Assembly: GCF_007713735.2 (NCBI RefSeq)
Contig: NZ_VMNW02000018.1
Span: 62,001-126,000 of the forward strand
Length of the DNA stretch: 64,000 nucleotides
Source of the DNA: Amycolatopsis acidicola
GTDB taxonomy: Bacteria > Actinomycetota > Actinomycetes > Mycobacteriales > Pseudonocardiaceae
Reading direction: 5' to 3'
Shown here: in pieces, positions 49,761 through 58,154 of the stretch
Position numbering within the stretch: the stretch's first letter is position 1
How the letters are laid out: each line of letters starts with the position of its first letter
Position numbers and translations under genes: made by a program
The notes under the pieces: generated by a model
The model's database searches: none
Told to the model about the DNA's origin: nothing
The model's input: the letters and a program-made list of their open reading frames with translations, nothing else

Positions 49761-50036
49761 ATGACCATTACCGGAATCATCACGGCGATCATCGTTGGTT
49801 TGATCATTGGACTGCTGGGTCGCCTCGTGGCTCCCGGTAAGCAGTCCATCCCGATCTGGCTGACGCTCGTCGTCGGCATCATCGCGGCGTTCGTCGGCAC
49901 GGCCATCGCGCGCGGGCTCGGCTACGCCGACACCAAGGGGTTCGACTGGCTGGAGCTGATCACGCAGGTGGTGCTCGCGGCCATCGGAGTCTCGATCGCC
50001 GCGGGAATGTACGGCAAGCGCAAGCTCACGCGCTGA
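49761..50036 (+). CDS. GlsB/YeaQ/YmgE-family small membrane protein
   Basis: A 91-residue protein of three membrane helices: ITGIITAIIVGLIIGLLGRLVAP, PIWLTLVVGIIAAFVGTAIA and LITQVVLAAIGVSIAAGMYG. These are called transglycosylase-associated or stress-response proteins; no enzyme activity is established. AAGGAG lies 5 nt before the ATG. A T-tailed terminator follows immediately. Confidence 0.9.
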   Translation: MTITGIITAIIVGLIIGLLGRLVAPGKQSIPIWLTLVVGIIAAFVGTAIARGLGYADTKGFDWLELITQVVLAAIGVSIAAGMYGKRKLTR

Positions 50037-50055
50037 CCCCGGGCCGTTGCGAAGG

Positions 50056-50090
50056 CGGGGGCGGTGACCTGGTCACCGCCCCCGATTTTT
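50056..50090 (+). terminator. strong terminator after the GlsB-like gene
   Basis: CGGGGGCGGTGAC/GTCACCGCCCCCG pairs perfectly over 13 bp with a CTG loop, followed by ATTTTT. The best intrinsic terminator of the window. Confidence 0.9.
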
Positions 50091-50095
50091 CGTGC

Positions 50096-50473
50096 TCAGG
50101 CCCGGAAAGCCGCGCAGCCCACCGCGATGTAGGACTTCTGCGGGCTCCGCCAGTTCACCTCGGCCCACCGGTTGTCGGTGAGCTGCTTCTTGTCCGCGCC
50201 GACGCAGCTGTAGACGCCACCGGTGACGAACGGGCCGCACTGCACGTCGCCGACGTTGGTGCAGGTGGTGTAGTTGTCGCAGGTCAGCGTGCCGAGCAAC
50301 GGCGAGCCGACATCGGTGCCGGCGCGCACGTTGAGTTTGCATTCGTTCTCCGGCGTCGCGTGCACCAGCGCGGGCGTCGCTTCCGCCGCGCCCGCCGTCG
50401 CCGGCGCCATCAGAACGGCCCCGGACATCCCGAGACCCACCGCGAGAACTCCGGCAGCCAACCGCTTTCTCAA
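50096..50473 (-). CDS. small secreted protein with SH3b-like repeat
   Basis: The 125-residue precursor has a signal peptide (KRLAAGVLAVGLGMSGAVLMAP, cleavage near AGA-AE). The mature part has LNVRAGTDVGSPLLGTL, like the LNVRSGPG of bacterial SH3 domains, and six cysteines (for example ENECKLN, LTCDN, TTCTN, VQCGP, YSCVG, VGCAAF), which suggest disulfides. It may bind the cell wall. It stands alone. Confidence 0.75.
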   Translation of the reverse strand: MRKRLAAGVLAVGLGMSGAVLMAPATAGAAEATPALVHATPENECKLNVRAGTDVGSPLLGTLTCDNYTTCTNVGDVQCGPFVTGGVYSCVGADKKQLTDNRWAEVNWRSPQKSYIAVGCAAFRA

Positions 50474-50579
50474 CTCACTACCTCCACTGACGAAGAGTTA
50501 CGGACAGCGACCGACAGTAGCCGATCGACGTGCGGCGCGTCTGTCGCCAGATTGGGCGGATCATTCTTGACCGTCCAAA

Positions 50580-50978
50580 GTGGACACTCTGGCCGCGGCC
50601 ACAACGCTCTCGGAATACCTGTACGTGAGCGACAATCGGCTCACCGAGCTGCCGGGCTCGTTGAAGCGGCTGGGAATGCTGCGTTACCTCGGCGCGACGG
50701 ACAACCTGCTGAACCGGCTGCCGGAGCATCTCGGCGGGCTGGTTTCCTTGCGGGAGCTGCATCTGCGCGGCAACCAGCTGAGCGCTCTGCCGGATTCCGT
50801 GCGCGGGCTGGGTGAACTGCGGATGCTGAATCCGCGGGAGAACCTGCGGACCGAGCTGCCCGACGCGCTGCGCCGGTTGCCGCGGCTGCACACTCTGGAT
50901 CTGCGCTGGAACAAACGACTGCGGCTGCCGGAGTCGCTCGGTGAGCTGGAGAAGCGGTGCTGCTACGTGCTGCTCTAG
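50580..50978 (+). pseudogene. N-terminally truncated leucine-rich-repeat protein
   Basis: The 132-residue frame is nearly all leucine-rich repeats of about 23 residues (NRLTELPGSLKRLG, NLLNRLPEHLGGL, NQLSALPDSVRGL, NLRTELPDALRRL, KRLRLPESLGEL). It begins abruptly inside a repeat (YLYVSDNRLTELP). Bacterial relatives have several more repeats before this point, so the 5' part seems deleted; I found no repeat-coding sequence upstream in another frame. One repeat reads MLNPRENL, weaker than the others. It could still be translated from GTG 50580. Its end overlaps VanW by 4 nt. Confidence 0.55.
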
Positions 50979-52819
50979 CAGAACACGATCGGCTGCGGGT
51001 CGTAGTGGACCGTGGTGCTGTCCCGCCGGACCTCGGCGCCGGAAGCCAGGTCGTAGACCACCCTGGTGTCCGTCGTGTCGAAACCCCACTGCCCGGGCGA
51101 AGGCGTGCAGCCCGGCGGAGAGGGTTGGAACGACGGCGGGGTGATACCGGTGCGCGGCCCCGTGCCGCTCTCCACACGGAATTGCTTGGTGCCCCACAAC
51201 CGCACAGTCACCGTGGAGCCCGAGCTGTACGCCTGGATCGCGACGCCGCTGTTGAGGCTGTCGGTGAACTTCAGGTCGGCAGGCGAGCCGTCGTCGTGCA
51301 GCGCGATCGCGTCGCGGCCCGCGGGATAGCGGTCGAGGTAGTGCGAATGCGCCGTGTGCCCCGCGTCGGCGAGACCGGCGAAGTACGCCGCGTTGTACAA
51401 CGTGGTGGCCAGCTGGGACGCTCCGCCGCCGCGCACCACCGGCCCGGTGCCGTCCTCGTTGGCCGGCGCGGGGCTGAACCCGGCGAAACCGTTGGCATAA
51501 CTGGCAAGGCTGAACGTCTCGCCCGGCTTGAGCAGCACGCCGTTGATCCGCGCCGCGAGCGTTTGCGCGTTGTCCGCCGCGGGCCCGGACAGGTCGCCGG
51601 TGCTGAACTGGCCGACGATCTCCTTGACGCCAAGCGCATTCGCGTCGTCGGTGCTCAGCTTCGGTTTGCTCGTCTGGTACTGCACGGTGAGGTCGCGGCC
51701 GCTCGGCTGGGCGAGCAGAGCCAGCAGCGGTTTGAACGTGTTCGACCAGTCGATCTTGCGGGCGTCCTGGGAAGGCTGCACCGTCGGCGTGTCCCCGGCG
51801 AACACGATCCGCGCGTCCTGGCCCGGGGTTTCCGTGCTCGCCAAGGGAGTCTGCAGGCTTTGCCGCAGCTTCGCGGGATCCAGCCGGACTTCCAGCCCAC
51901 CGCTGTCCTGAGCGGTGAACTGCATGGCGCCGGCGATCATCGACGGCTTCAGCACAGTGTCCGCGCCGTTGCCGTGCACGTTGACCGGGTTGGCGACCGC
52001 CGGGTTCACCAGGTTGTCCAGCGCCGCGTGCACCCCCGCCGAAGTGGCCTTCACCGGCGTGGTGGCGACGGGCAGCCGGACACCTGTCTTGTCCAGCCAC
52101 CTGGTCTTGATGAGCTCGACCGCGGCCGGCACGTCGCTCATCGTCTGCCCGGCCCGCGGCTCGATCGCGTGCGCCGTCACGCCGCCGTCGGTGCCGGCGA
52201 TCGGGGTGAAGCCGATGCTGCCCTCTGTCGGCGGATGGTCGAGCTGCCCGGTCGCGAGCGCGGTGACGGCCTGGGTCAGCGCGTCCGGGTCGGTCCTCGT
52301 GACGACATCGACCTGGCGTTTGGTGAAGAACGAGCGGATCCGGTCGAGCGGGTCGAGCGGCTGGTGACCGGCCTGCGCGAGGGTGGAGGACCAGTCGAGG
52401 CTGAGCCCGGACCGGACAGGATCGAGGGTGGTCTCGACATCGCCGGCATCGACCGGGATCGGTTCGGTGAGGCGGGGTTCGAGCTCGCGTCGGAGCTTCG
52501 TCTCGGCGTCGGCCCGGCTCATCCCGCCGACGTCCACGCCGGCCACGACGACCCCGCGCGGCACGTCGCCGGCACTGGACATCAGGTCGGCGGTGTACAG
52601 GATGACGCCGAGGATGAGCACCCCGCCGACGACCATCAGGATCTTGCCGATGACCCGCTTCGCGCGCGAGGTTTCGGTGGGCCCGCGGTCGCCGTCCAGC
52701 AGCTCGCCGACGAAGCCGTCTTCGGGGTTCGCGGGAAGGATCTCGGTGGGCTGTCCGAGGACGTGGTCGGTCCGGAAAGTGTCCGAGTCCCAGTCCGGCC
52801 AGTAGTGGTCCTCTCGCAC
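50975..52819 (-). CDS. VanW-family membrane-anchored wall protein
   Basis: The 614-residue protein has a cytoplasmic head (about 1-55), one membrane helix (VIGKILMVVGGVLILGVILY), tandem peptidoglycan-binding-like modules (GVVVAGVDVGGMSRADAETKL and following) and a VanW domain near 400-540: LLKPGETFSLASYANGF, GGGASQLATTLYNAAYFAGL and HYLDRYPAGRDAI. VanW is known from vancomycin-resistance clusters; general members likely bind or modify peptidoglycan. The tail has a PSPPG linker. It is read after the GroES-like gene. Confidence 0.88.
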   Translation of the reverse strand: MREDHYWPDWDSDTFRTDHVLGQPTEILPANPEDGFVGELLDGDRGPTETSRAKRVIGKILMVVGGVLILGVILYTADLMSSAGDVPRGVVVAGVDVGGMSRADAETKLRRELEPRLTEPIPVDAGDVETTLDPVRSGLSLDWSSTLAQAGHQPLDPLDRIRSFFTKRQVDVVTRTDPDALTQAVTALATGQLDHPPTEGSIGFTPIAGTDGGVTAHAIEPRAGQTMSDVPAAVELIKTRWLDKTGVRLPVATTPVKATSAGVHAALDNLVNPAVANPVNVHGNGADTVLKPSMIAGAMQFTAQDSGGLEVRLDPAKLRQSLQTPLASTETPGQDARIVFAGDTPTVQPSQDARKIDWSNTFKPLLALLAQPSGRDLTVQYQTSKPKLSTDDANALGVKEIVGQFSTGDLSGPAADNAQTLAARINGVLLKPGETFSLASYANGFAGFSPAPANEDGTGPVVRGGGASQLATTLYNAAYFAGLADAGHTAHSHYLDRYPAGRDAIALHDDGSPADLKFTDSLNSGVAIQAYSSGSTVTVRLWGTKQFRVESGTGPRTGITPPSFQPSPPGCTPSPGQWGFDTTDTRVVYDLASGAEVRRDSTTVHYDPQPIVFC

Positions 52820-52838
52820 CGCGCCCCTCCTCGCGAAG

Positions 52839-53186
52839 CTACAAGTACAGCCCCGTCCCGTGCTCCGTGCTCTCCTCGGAGGCCACGGCGTGGATGTCCC
52901 GCTCCCGCATCACCAGGTAGGCCTCGCCCTGCACCTCGACCTCGAACTGGTCATCCGGGTTGAACAGCACCCGGTCGGAGACTTTCACGTTCCGCACATT
53001 ACTGCCTACCCCGAGTACATCGCCCCAAGCGAGTCGGCGCGCCACCTGCGCCGTTGCCGGGATGACGATGCCCCCGCTGCTGCGGCGCTCGCCCTCTTCC
53101 GGTGCCAGCCGAACCAGTACCCGGTCGTGCAGCATCTGGATCTCGAGTTTGGCGCCGGGCCCCGGCAAGGTGTTCGTCTCCGCCAC
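52839..53186 (-). CDS. GroES-like co-chaperonin fold protein
   Basis: About 115 residues with the GroES fold: MLHDRVLVRLAPEEGERRSSGGIVIPATAQ, GDVLGVGSN, VSDRVLFNPDDQFEVEV and EYLV-like AYLVMRERDIHAV. It is more divergent than a main GroES and lies far from groEL, so it may be a specialised relative. GTG 53186 is 7 nt after TAGCAT, giving it a leaderless promoter inside the operon. A second start at the MLHDRV methionine is possible. VanW follows on the same strand. Confidence 0.8.
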   Translation of the reverse strand: MAETNTLPGPGAKLEIQMLHDRVLVRLAPEEGERRSSGGIVIPATAQVARRLAWGDVLGVGSNVRNVKVSDRVLFNPDDQFEVEVQGEAYLVMRERDIHAVASEESTEHGTGLYL

Positions 53187-53196
53187 GGAGGTAATG

Positions 53197-54549
53197 CTAC
53201 GCACCCGAAAGAGTGGCCACAGGCTGACGCCGACTCTCCAGCGCGAACTCCTCCCGCCGCGTCACGCCCTCGCGGACGTGCATCCGCCGGACCGTCGATT
53301 GCAGGCCGGGGGCGGAAACCACGAGGTCGATGAACTGGTCGGGCAGACCGGTGATCGCGTACTCGCCATCGTCACCGGTGATCGCGCGGACGAGTTGCTG
53401 TCCCTTGCCATCGGTGACCGTGATGACCGCGCCGGGCAGGATCTCACCCGCGCGGGTGCGGACCACCCCGGTGACCATCGGCCGCTGCTGTCCGAAGTGG
53501 TGCTCGTGCGCGGGCAGGGCCGTGGGCCGCGGCATCTCGATCGCCGGGTCCTCGACCGGCGGCTCCTCGACGTCCACGGCGTTCTTTCGGTGCTGCCACA
53601 AGGCGTGGCCACCGATCAGCGCGACACCGACCAGCAGCCAGGCGCAGAGCACGAGTATCGGCCGCAGCACCCCGACGCCGTTGAAGTAGAAGATCCCGCG
53701 CAGCGCCTCGAGCAGGTTGCCCATCGGCATGAACGGGTGCAGCGCGCGGAAGAACCCGGGCACCATCTGGATCGGGATCGCGCCGCCACTGGAGGGCATG
53801 CTCAACAGCACGAACAGGCCCATCGCGACGCCGGGGAAGAACTGCTTGGCGAACGGCACGAGGCCGAACGACGTGAGGGAAATGCCGATGCTGAGCAGGA
53901 AAGCGAGCGGGATGGCCAGCGGGTTCGCCGGGATGACGTGCATCGCGACGCCGCCGATGAAGCCGATGACGCTCAGCGCCGCGCCCCAGCCGAGGAGAGT
54001 GAGGACCTTCGCGCGCCGGCTCAGCGTGACCGCCCGCAGCAGCATCATCACCACGACGTAGGACGGGATCGTCCACGCCAGCACCAGGTAGAACATGCCG
54101 GTGCCCATCGAGTCACCGCTCGCCGTCGGGGCCAGGTCCACGGCGTGCAGCGTGTGCCCGCTCTGCGCGGCGATCGGCGTGAACGTCTGGTTCAGCACCG
54201 TTTCGAGCATGTAGCCGTCGGCCTTGGCGACGTAGAGGGTGCCGGTGGCGGCGTCGTAGCCGGCTGTGGTGTCGCGGTCGAGCACAGCCTGCTGGGCGGC
54301 GTCGCCGCTCGCGACGGGCTCGATGGTGAACGAGCCGGGGCTCGCCTTGTCGAGCGCGGTCTGCAGCTGGGTGGCCGCGGCCGGGTCGGACACCGCGACC
54401 TCGACGTGGTGCGGCGTCGGGGAGTGGAAGGCGAGCAGGTAGCAGACCAGGAACCCGCAGGCGAAGAAGAGCGGGAACCACAGGGTTTCCGCGAGGGTGC
54501 GCACTGTCGAGGGCTTCTTCTCCGTCGCTGTCTCCGCCTGATCCGCCAT
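53197..54549 (-). CDS. ABC-2/YhgE-like membrane protein with Cna-type C-terminal domain
   Basis: The 450-residue protein has a helix at about 25-45, an outer loop (about 50-145) with EVAVSDPAAATQLQTALDK, and five or six more helices (about 150-315), as in DUF3533/YhgE-Pip relatives of ABC-2 permeases. After a Pro-rich linker it ends in a carboxypeptidase-regulatory-like beta domain (ITGDDGEYAITGLPDQFIDLVV). Function unknown; possible export or phage-receptor-like role. ATG 54549 is 7 nt after TATCGT, and it is divergent from a TetR gene with shared operators. Confidence 0.8.
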   Translation of the reverse strand: MADQAETATEKKPSTVRTLAETLWFPLFFACGFLVCYLLAFHSPTPHHVEVAVSDPAAATQLQTALDKASPGSFTIEPVASGDAAQQAVLDRDTTAGYDAATGTLYVAKADGYMLETVLNQTFTPIAAQSGHTLHAVDLAPTASGDSMGTGMFYLVLAWTIPSYVVVMMLLRAVTLSRRAKVLTLLGWGAALSVIGFIGGVAMHVIPANPLAIPLAFLLSIGISLTSFGLVPFAKQFFPGVAMGLFVLLSMPSSGGAIPIQMVPGFFRALHPFMPMGNLLEALRGIFYFNGVGVLRPILVLCAWLLVGVALIGGHALWQHRKNAVDVEEPPVEDPAIEMPRPTALPAHEHHFGQQRPMVTGVVRTRAGEILPGAVITVTDGKGQQLVRAITGDDGEYAITGLPDQFIDLVVSAPGLQSTVRRMHVREGVTRREEFALESRRQPVATLSGA

Positions 54550-54571
54550 ACCTACTACGATACGCCTTTTT

Positions 54572-54599
54572 TGCAGGACTGCAAAAATGCAGTACTGTA
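54572..54599. promoter_or_regulatory. twin TetR operators between divergent genes
   Basis: TGCAG-GA-CTGCA (54572-54583) and TGCAG-TA-CTGTA (54588-54599) are two copies of one inverted repeat, 16 bp apart. The second contains the -10 box TACTGT of the TetR gene. Binding would shut both leaderless promoters. Confidence 0.7.
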
Positions 54600-54605
54600 A
54601 GAAGT

Positions 54606-55202
54606 ATGACAGCGACGGGGCTGCGCGAGCGCAAGAAGGAAGCCACGCGGGAAGCGCTGCGGCACGCGGCCGTGACGCTCTACCGCAAGCACGGGCCGGG
54701 TTCGGTCACGGTGGAGGACATCTGCGCTAAGGCGGGCGTCTCACCACGGACCTTCTTCAACTACTTCGAGACCAAGGACGAAGCGGTCCTGTCACTCGAC
54801 GTCAGCCCGACCGCGCTGCGGCAGCGGATCGTCGAGCGGCCGGCGGACGAGAGCCCGCTGACGGCCGTCCGTTCGGTCTTCGCCCAGCGGTTCGCGGACG
54901 TCACCAAGACCGAGACGTTCCGCGCGCGCACCATGCTGCTGCGCGAGCATCCCGAGCTGATGCCGCGGCTCGCGCACACCAACAAGGCCTTCGAAGAGGC
55001 CGTGGTCTGCGGGATCGCGGACCGGACCGGGCTCCCGCCGGGGGACATCTACGTGCGCACCACGGCCGCGGCGTCGTTCGTCGCGAACCGGGTGGCGCTC
55101 ACGTGCTGGCAGCCGGACTCGGGCCCGGAGGAGTTGGTCGCCCTGCTGCATCAGGCGATGGACGTGCTGGAGCGGGGGCTTACGCCGTCCCCGCCAGGAT
55201 GA
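54606..55202 (+). CDS. TetR-family regulator of the divergent membrane gene
   Basis: The 198-residue protein has the TetR head LRERKKEATREALRHAAVTLYRKHG then VEDICAKAGVSPRTFFNYFETKDEAVLS and a helical ligand domain ending LVALLHQAMDVLERGL. ATG 54606 is 7 nt after TACTGT, which lies inside one of two operators, so it probably represses itself and the divergent YhgE-like operon. The 3' end overlaps the convergent NHL gene by 23 nt. The inducer is unknown. Confidence 0.9.
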   Translation: MTATGLRERKKEATREALRHAAVTLYRKHGPGSVTVEDICAKAGVSPRTFFNYFETKDEAVLSLDVSPTALRQRIVERPADESPLTAVRSVFAQRFADVTKTETFRARTMLLREHPELMPRLAHTNKAFEEAVVCGIADRTGLPPGDIYVRTTAAASFVANRVALTCWQPDSGPEELVALLHQAMDVLERGLTPSPPG

Positions 55203-56994
55203 GCTGCAGTTGCTTCGGCGCCTCGGGCGAAAGCTTCACCGGCACGCCCCAGTCCTGACGCGTCACCCGGCACACCGGGTGCTCGGCTTCGCCGTCGCAG
55301 CTCGCGGCCTGCGCCACGATCTGCAGCACGCCTTCGGCATGCCCCTCGGCGAGCTTGATCGTGCGGGTCAGGCTGGTGTCCGTGCCGCCGCCGTCGGCCA
55401 GCAGCTCGGGCGGTGAAGCGCTGATCTCGAGGCGAGTGGACGGCCCGAACCGGTCGTCGAGCTTTTCGCCTGGGGGCGGCGTGAACACCACCGAGAGTTC
55501 GACCTCGCCGGGCGCGAGCAGGCTTGGCGGACGGCGCACGGCGTGCGCGTCACCGGCCACGTGCTGGGTGCCGTCCGGCGCGAGCGGCAGCGCGTGCAGC
55601 CGGTTCGCGGCGGATTCCACGACGAGCAGGGCTTCGTCGGTGACCAGCAGGCCGGACGGCTCGGCCAGACCCTCGGCGAGCGTGTCGACCTCGCGGGTTT
55701 CCGGGTCGTAGCGGCGGATCGCGCCGTTGTAGGTATCGGCGATCGCGATCTTGCCGTCGGCCAGGACGGCCACGCCCAGCGGATGCTGCAGCAGCGCCTT
55801 GTCCGCTTCGCCGTCGCGGTGGCCGAAGGAGAACAGGTCGGTGCCGACGGCCGTGTGCACTTCGCCGTCCTCGATCCACCGCAGCGCGGAGGTTTCGGCG
55901 TCGGCGAGCCAAAGTCGCTTGCCCTGCACCGCGAAGCCGGAGGTCTGCGCGAAGAACGCTTCGCCGACCGCCCCGTCGCGGAGGCCCTCGACGGTGGTGC
56001 CCGCGAACCGGGAAACGGTCTGTTCGACCGGGTCGAACGCGCTCAGCGTGTGGTTGCCCGCCATCGCGATCACGACGGACCCGTTCCACCAGGCCACGTC
56101 CCACGGGCTCGTCAGGTCGATCTCGCGGGCCGGGCCGCCCGTGTCGCCGTCGCGCCACTGGTTCCCGGTACCGGCCACAGTGGACACTTCGCCGCTGCTC
56201 AGATCGATGCCGCGCAGCAGGTGACCGGCCGTGTCCGCGACGACGAGGTGGTAGCCGGCCTTGTCCGCGATTTCCTTCGGCAGCAAGGCAAGCCCGGACG
56301 GCTCGGCGAAACTGGCCACGTCGAACGCGCCGTCGGCGGAGCCGCGCGCACCAGACCCGAAGCGACGCACGACCGTCTCACCATCGGAGGCGAACTCGAC
56401 GATCGAATGGTGCGCCGTGTCCGCGACGAGGATGCGCCCTTCGGCGGTGACCACGGCCTTGCTCGGGAAGCTGAGCTCGTCCTGGTGCTCCTCGGCGGGC
56501 ACGTACGGGCTTCCGCCACGGCGCAGCGTGCCCTTCGCCTCGTGCCGCCGCACCAGATCCGCGATCACCCTGCGCAACGCCTCTGCGTGCCCCTCACCAG
56601 CGGCGACGTGCACGACGTACCCCTCCGGGTCGACGATCACGAGCGTCGGCCAGGCCTTCACCGCGTACTGCGACCACGTCTCCATGTCCGGGTCGTTGAG
56701 CACGGGGTGGTGCACCTCGTAGCGGCGTACGGCCGCCTCGATCGCGGCCTGCTCGCCCTCGTGCAGGAACTTCGGGGAGTGCACGCCGATCGTGACCAGC
56801 ACGTCGGCGAACTCCTCCTCCAGCGGGCACAGCTCGTCGAGTACGTGCAGGCAGTTGATGCAGCCGGAGGTCCAGAAGTCCAGCAGCACGATGCGGCCGC
56901 GCAGCTCGGACAGCTCGATCCGCTTGCCGCCGGTGTTCAGCCACACGTCCCCGGACAGCCGGGGCGCACGCACTTTGGGTTGCGCAGAAGTCAC
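55180..56994 (-). CDS. NHLRC2-like thioredoxin/NHL-propeller protein
   Basis: The protein of about 604 residues joins a thioredoxin-like domain (about 15-160; LLDFWTSGCINCLHVLDEL with a CINC site, then AVKAWPTLVIVDPEGY), an NHL beta-propeller (about 180-500; FPSKAVVTAEGRILVADTAHHSI, VADTAGHLLRGID, ADTYNGAIRRYDPETREV) and a C-terminal beta domain. The same three-part layout occurs in vertebrate NHLRC2. There is no signal peptide. GTG 56994 is chosen (SAQPKVRAPRLSG follows); the frame is open to 57102. Biochemical role unknown. Confidence 0.88.
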   Translation of the reverse strand: MTSAQPKVRAPRLSGDVWLNTGGKRIELSELRGRIVLLDFWTSGCINCLHVLDELCPLEEEFADVLVTIGVHSPKFLHEGEQAAIEAAVRRYEVHHPVLNDPDMETWSQYAVKAWPTLVIVDPEGYVVHVAAGEGHAEALRRVIADLVRRHEAKGTLRRGGSPYVPAEEHQDELSFPSKAVVTAEGRILVADTAHHSIVEFASDGETVVRRFGSGARGSADGAFDVASFAEPSGLALLPKEIADKAGYHLVVADTAGHLLRGIDLSSGEVSTVAGTGNQWRDGDTGGPAREIDLTSPWDVAWWNGSVVIAMAGNHTLSAFDPVEQTVSRFAGTTVEGLRDGAVGEAFFAQTSGFAVQGKRLWLADAETSALRWIEDGEVHTAVGTDLFSFGHRDGEADKALLQHPLGVAVLADGKIAIADTYNGAIRRYDPETREVDTLAEGLAEPSGLLVTDEALLVVESAANRLHALPLAPDGTQHVAGDAHAVRRPPSLLAPGEVELSVVFTPPPGEKLDDRFGPSTRLEISASPPELLADGGGTDTSLTRTIKLAEGHAEGVLQIVAQAASCDGEAEHPVCRVTRQDWGVPVKLSPEAPKQLQLILAGTA

Positions 56995-57121
56995 GTCTTC
57001 GTTCAACGAGCCCCGAGATCGACCTTGTTCCCGGAGCCCGGCATGTGGAATTTCACAGTGACCCGACAGCGGCCCCGGCCCGGCCGGGAGCAAATCCGGC
57101 AACCCGCTCGTTGGTACGAGT

Positions 57122-57553
57122 ATGGCTGTCTTCTTCCTGCTCTATGTGGTTGCCGAGGTGGCCGCCGTCTGGGCGGTGAGCTCGGCCATCGGTGTGCTCG
57201 GCACGCTGGGTCTGCTGATCGCGGGCGCTTTCCTCGGCTCGTGGCTGGCGCGCCGCGAGGGTGCCCGCGCGGCACGTTCGTTCATGGCCGCGGCGCGGTC
57301 CGGCAAGTCGCCGCAGGCCGAGGTGACCGACGGGATGCTGATCGGGTTCGGCGGGCTGCTGATCCTGGTGCCCGGGTTCCTCAGCGACATCGCCGGCCTG
57401 CTGATGCTGCTGCCGCCCACCCGCGGCGTGCTCCGCCGCGCATGGCTGCGCCGCGCCGAGCGCCGGATGATGAACCAGCCCGGCCGCGTGATCGTGGTGG
57501 ACAGCGAAGTGGTCCCCGAGGACCGCAACCACCCGGTGATCGAAAGCCGCTAA
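57122..57553 (+). CDS. FxsA-family membrane protein
   Basis: The 143-residue protein shows the FxsA pattern: FFLLYVVAEVAAVWAV, then LGLLIAGAFLGSWLARREGARA, GMLIGFGGLLILVPGFLSDIAGLLMLLPPTR and a basic tail. E. coli FxsA overproduction blocks F-plasmid exclusion of phage T7; the normal role is unclear. Two to three helices. Its stop overlaps the convergent SCP2 gene by 4 nt. Confidence 0.92.
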   Translation: MAVFFLLYVVAEVAAVWAVSSAIGVLGTLGLLIAGAFLGSWLARREGARAARSFMAAARSGKSPQAEVTDGMLIGFGGLLILVPGFLSDIAGLLMLLPPTRGVLRRAWLRRAERRMMNQPGRVIVVDSEVVPEDRNHPVIESR

Positions 57554-58110
57554 CCCGGTTTCGGCAGGTCGAAGTAGCTGGAAAACCGCACCGCGGGGGC
57601 GTACTCGCCCTTCACCCGCACCTTGCCGGTCACGAACATGGCCGCCACCGCCGCGTTTCCCGTTGCCATTCGGAAGAAATCGTCCGCCGCCACCGTGATG
57701 GTGGTATCCGGCTCGCGGCCCAGATCGGCACCGGACGCGCAGAGCCCGTCCTCGATCACCGTCTGGAAACGGTCGAATCCGCCGTCCCCGTCACCGTCGG
57801 AAAAGCGCCAGGTGACGACCACCGACGAGTACTTGGCCTTTTCCGGCAGGAAATGATCCGACATCCTCGAGAAAATCTCCTCGAGGAACACCCGCCGCAG
57901 CTCGGGATGCGCGGCCACCGCCTTGAGCTGCTCCTTCGACGCCCTGCGCACCACGTCGGCCAGCGTTTCGGTGGACAGTCCCCGCAATTCCACACCGGCC
58001 TCGACCTTACCCAGCATGTGCAGGGTTTCGAGCACGCTGATGAACTGATCCGGGCTCAGTTTGCCCAGGTCGATCCGGCGCGCCAGTGCGTCGATCACAT
58101 CCGATGACAC
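57550..58110 (-). CDS. SCP2 sterol-binding domain protein
   Basis: About 186 residues. The C-terminal part has an SCP2-like fold with TTITVAADDFFRMATGNAAVAAMFVTGKVRVKGEY, the signature of lipid-carrier domains; the N-terminal part is helical (PDQFISVLETLHMLGKVEAG). GTG 58110 lies 7 nt after TAGAAT, a leaderless start divergent from a TetR gene 45 bp away. A role in lipid handling fits the fatty-acid genes that follow. Confidence 0.85.
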   Translation of the reverse strand: MSSDVIDALARRIDLGKLSPDQFISVLETLHMLGKVEAGVELRGLSTETLADVVRRASKEQLKAVAAHPELRRVFLEEIFSRMSDHFLPEKAKYSSVVVTWRFSDGDGDGGFDRFQTVIEDGLCASGADLGREPDTTITVAADDFFRMATGNAAVAAMFVTGKVRVKGEYAPAVRFSSYFDLPKPG

Positions 58111-58154
58111 GTGACGCATTCTACTGTGCATCCCCTACGCGGTAGCGTTTGTGT

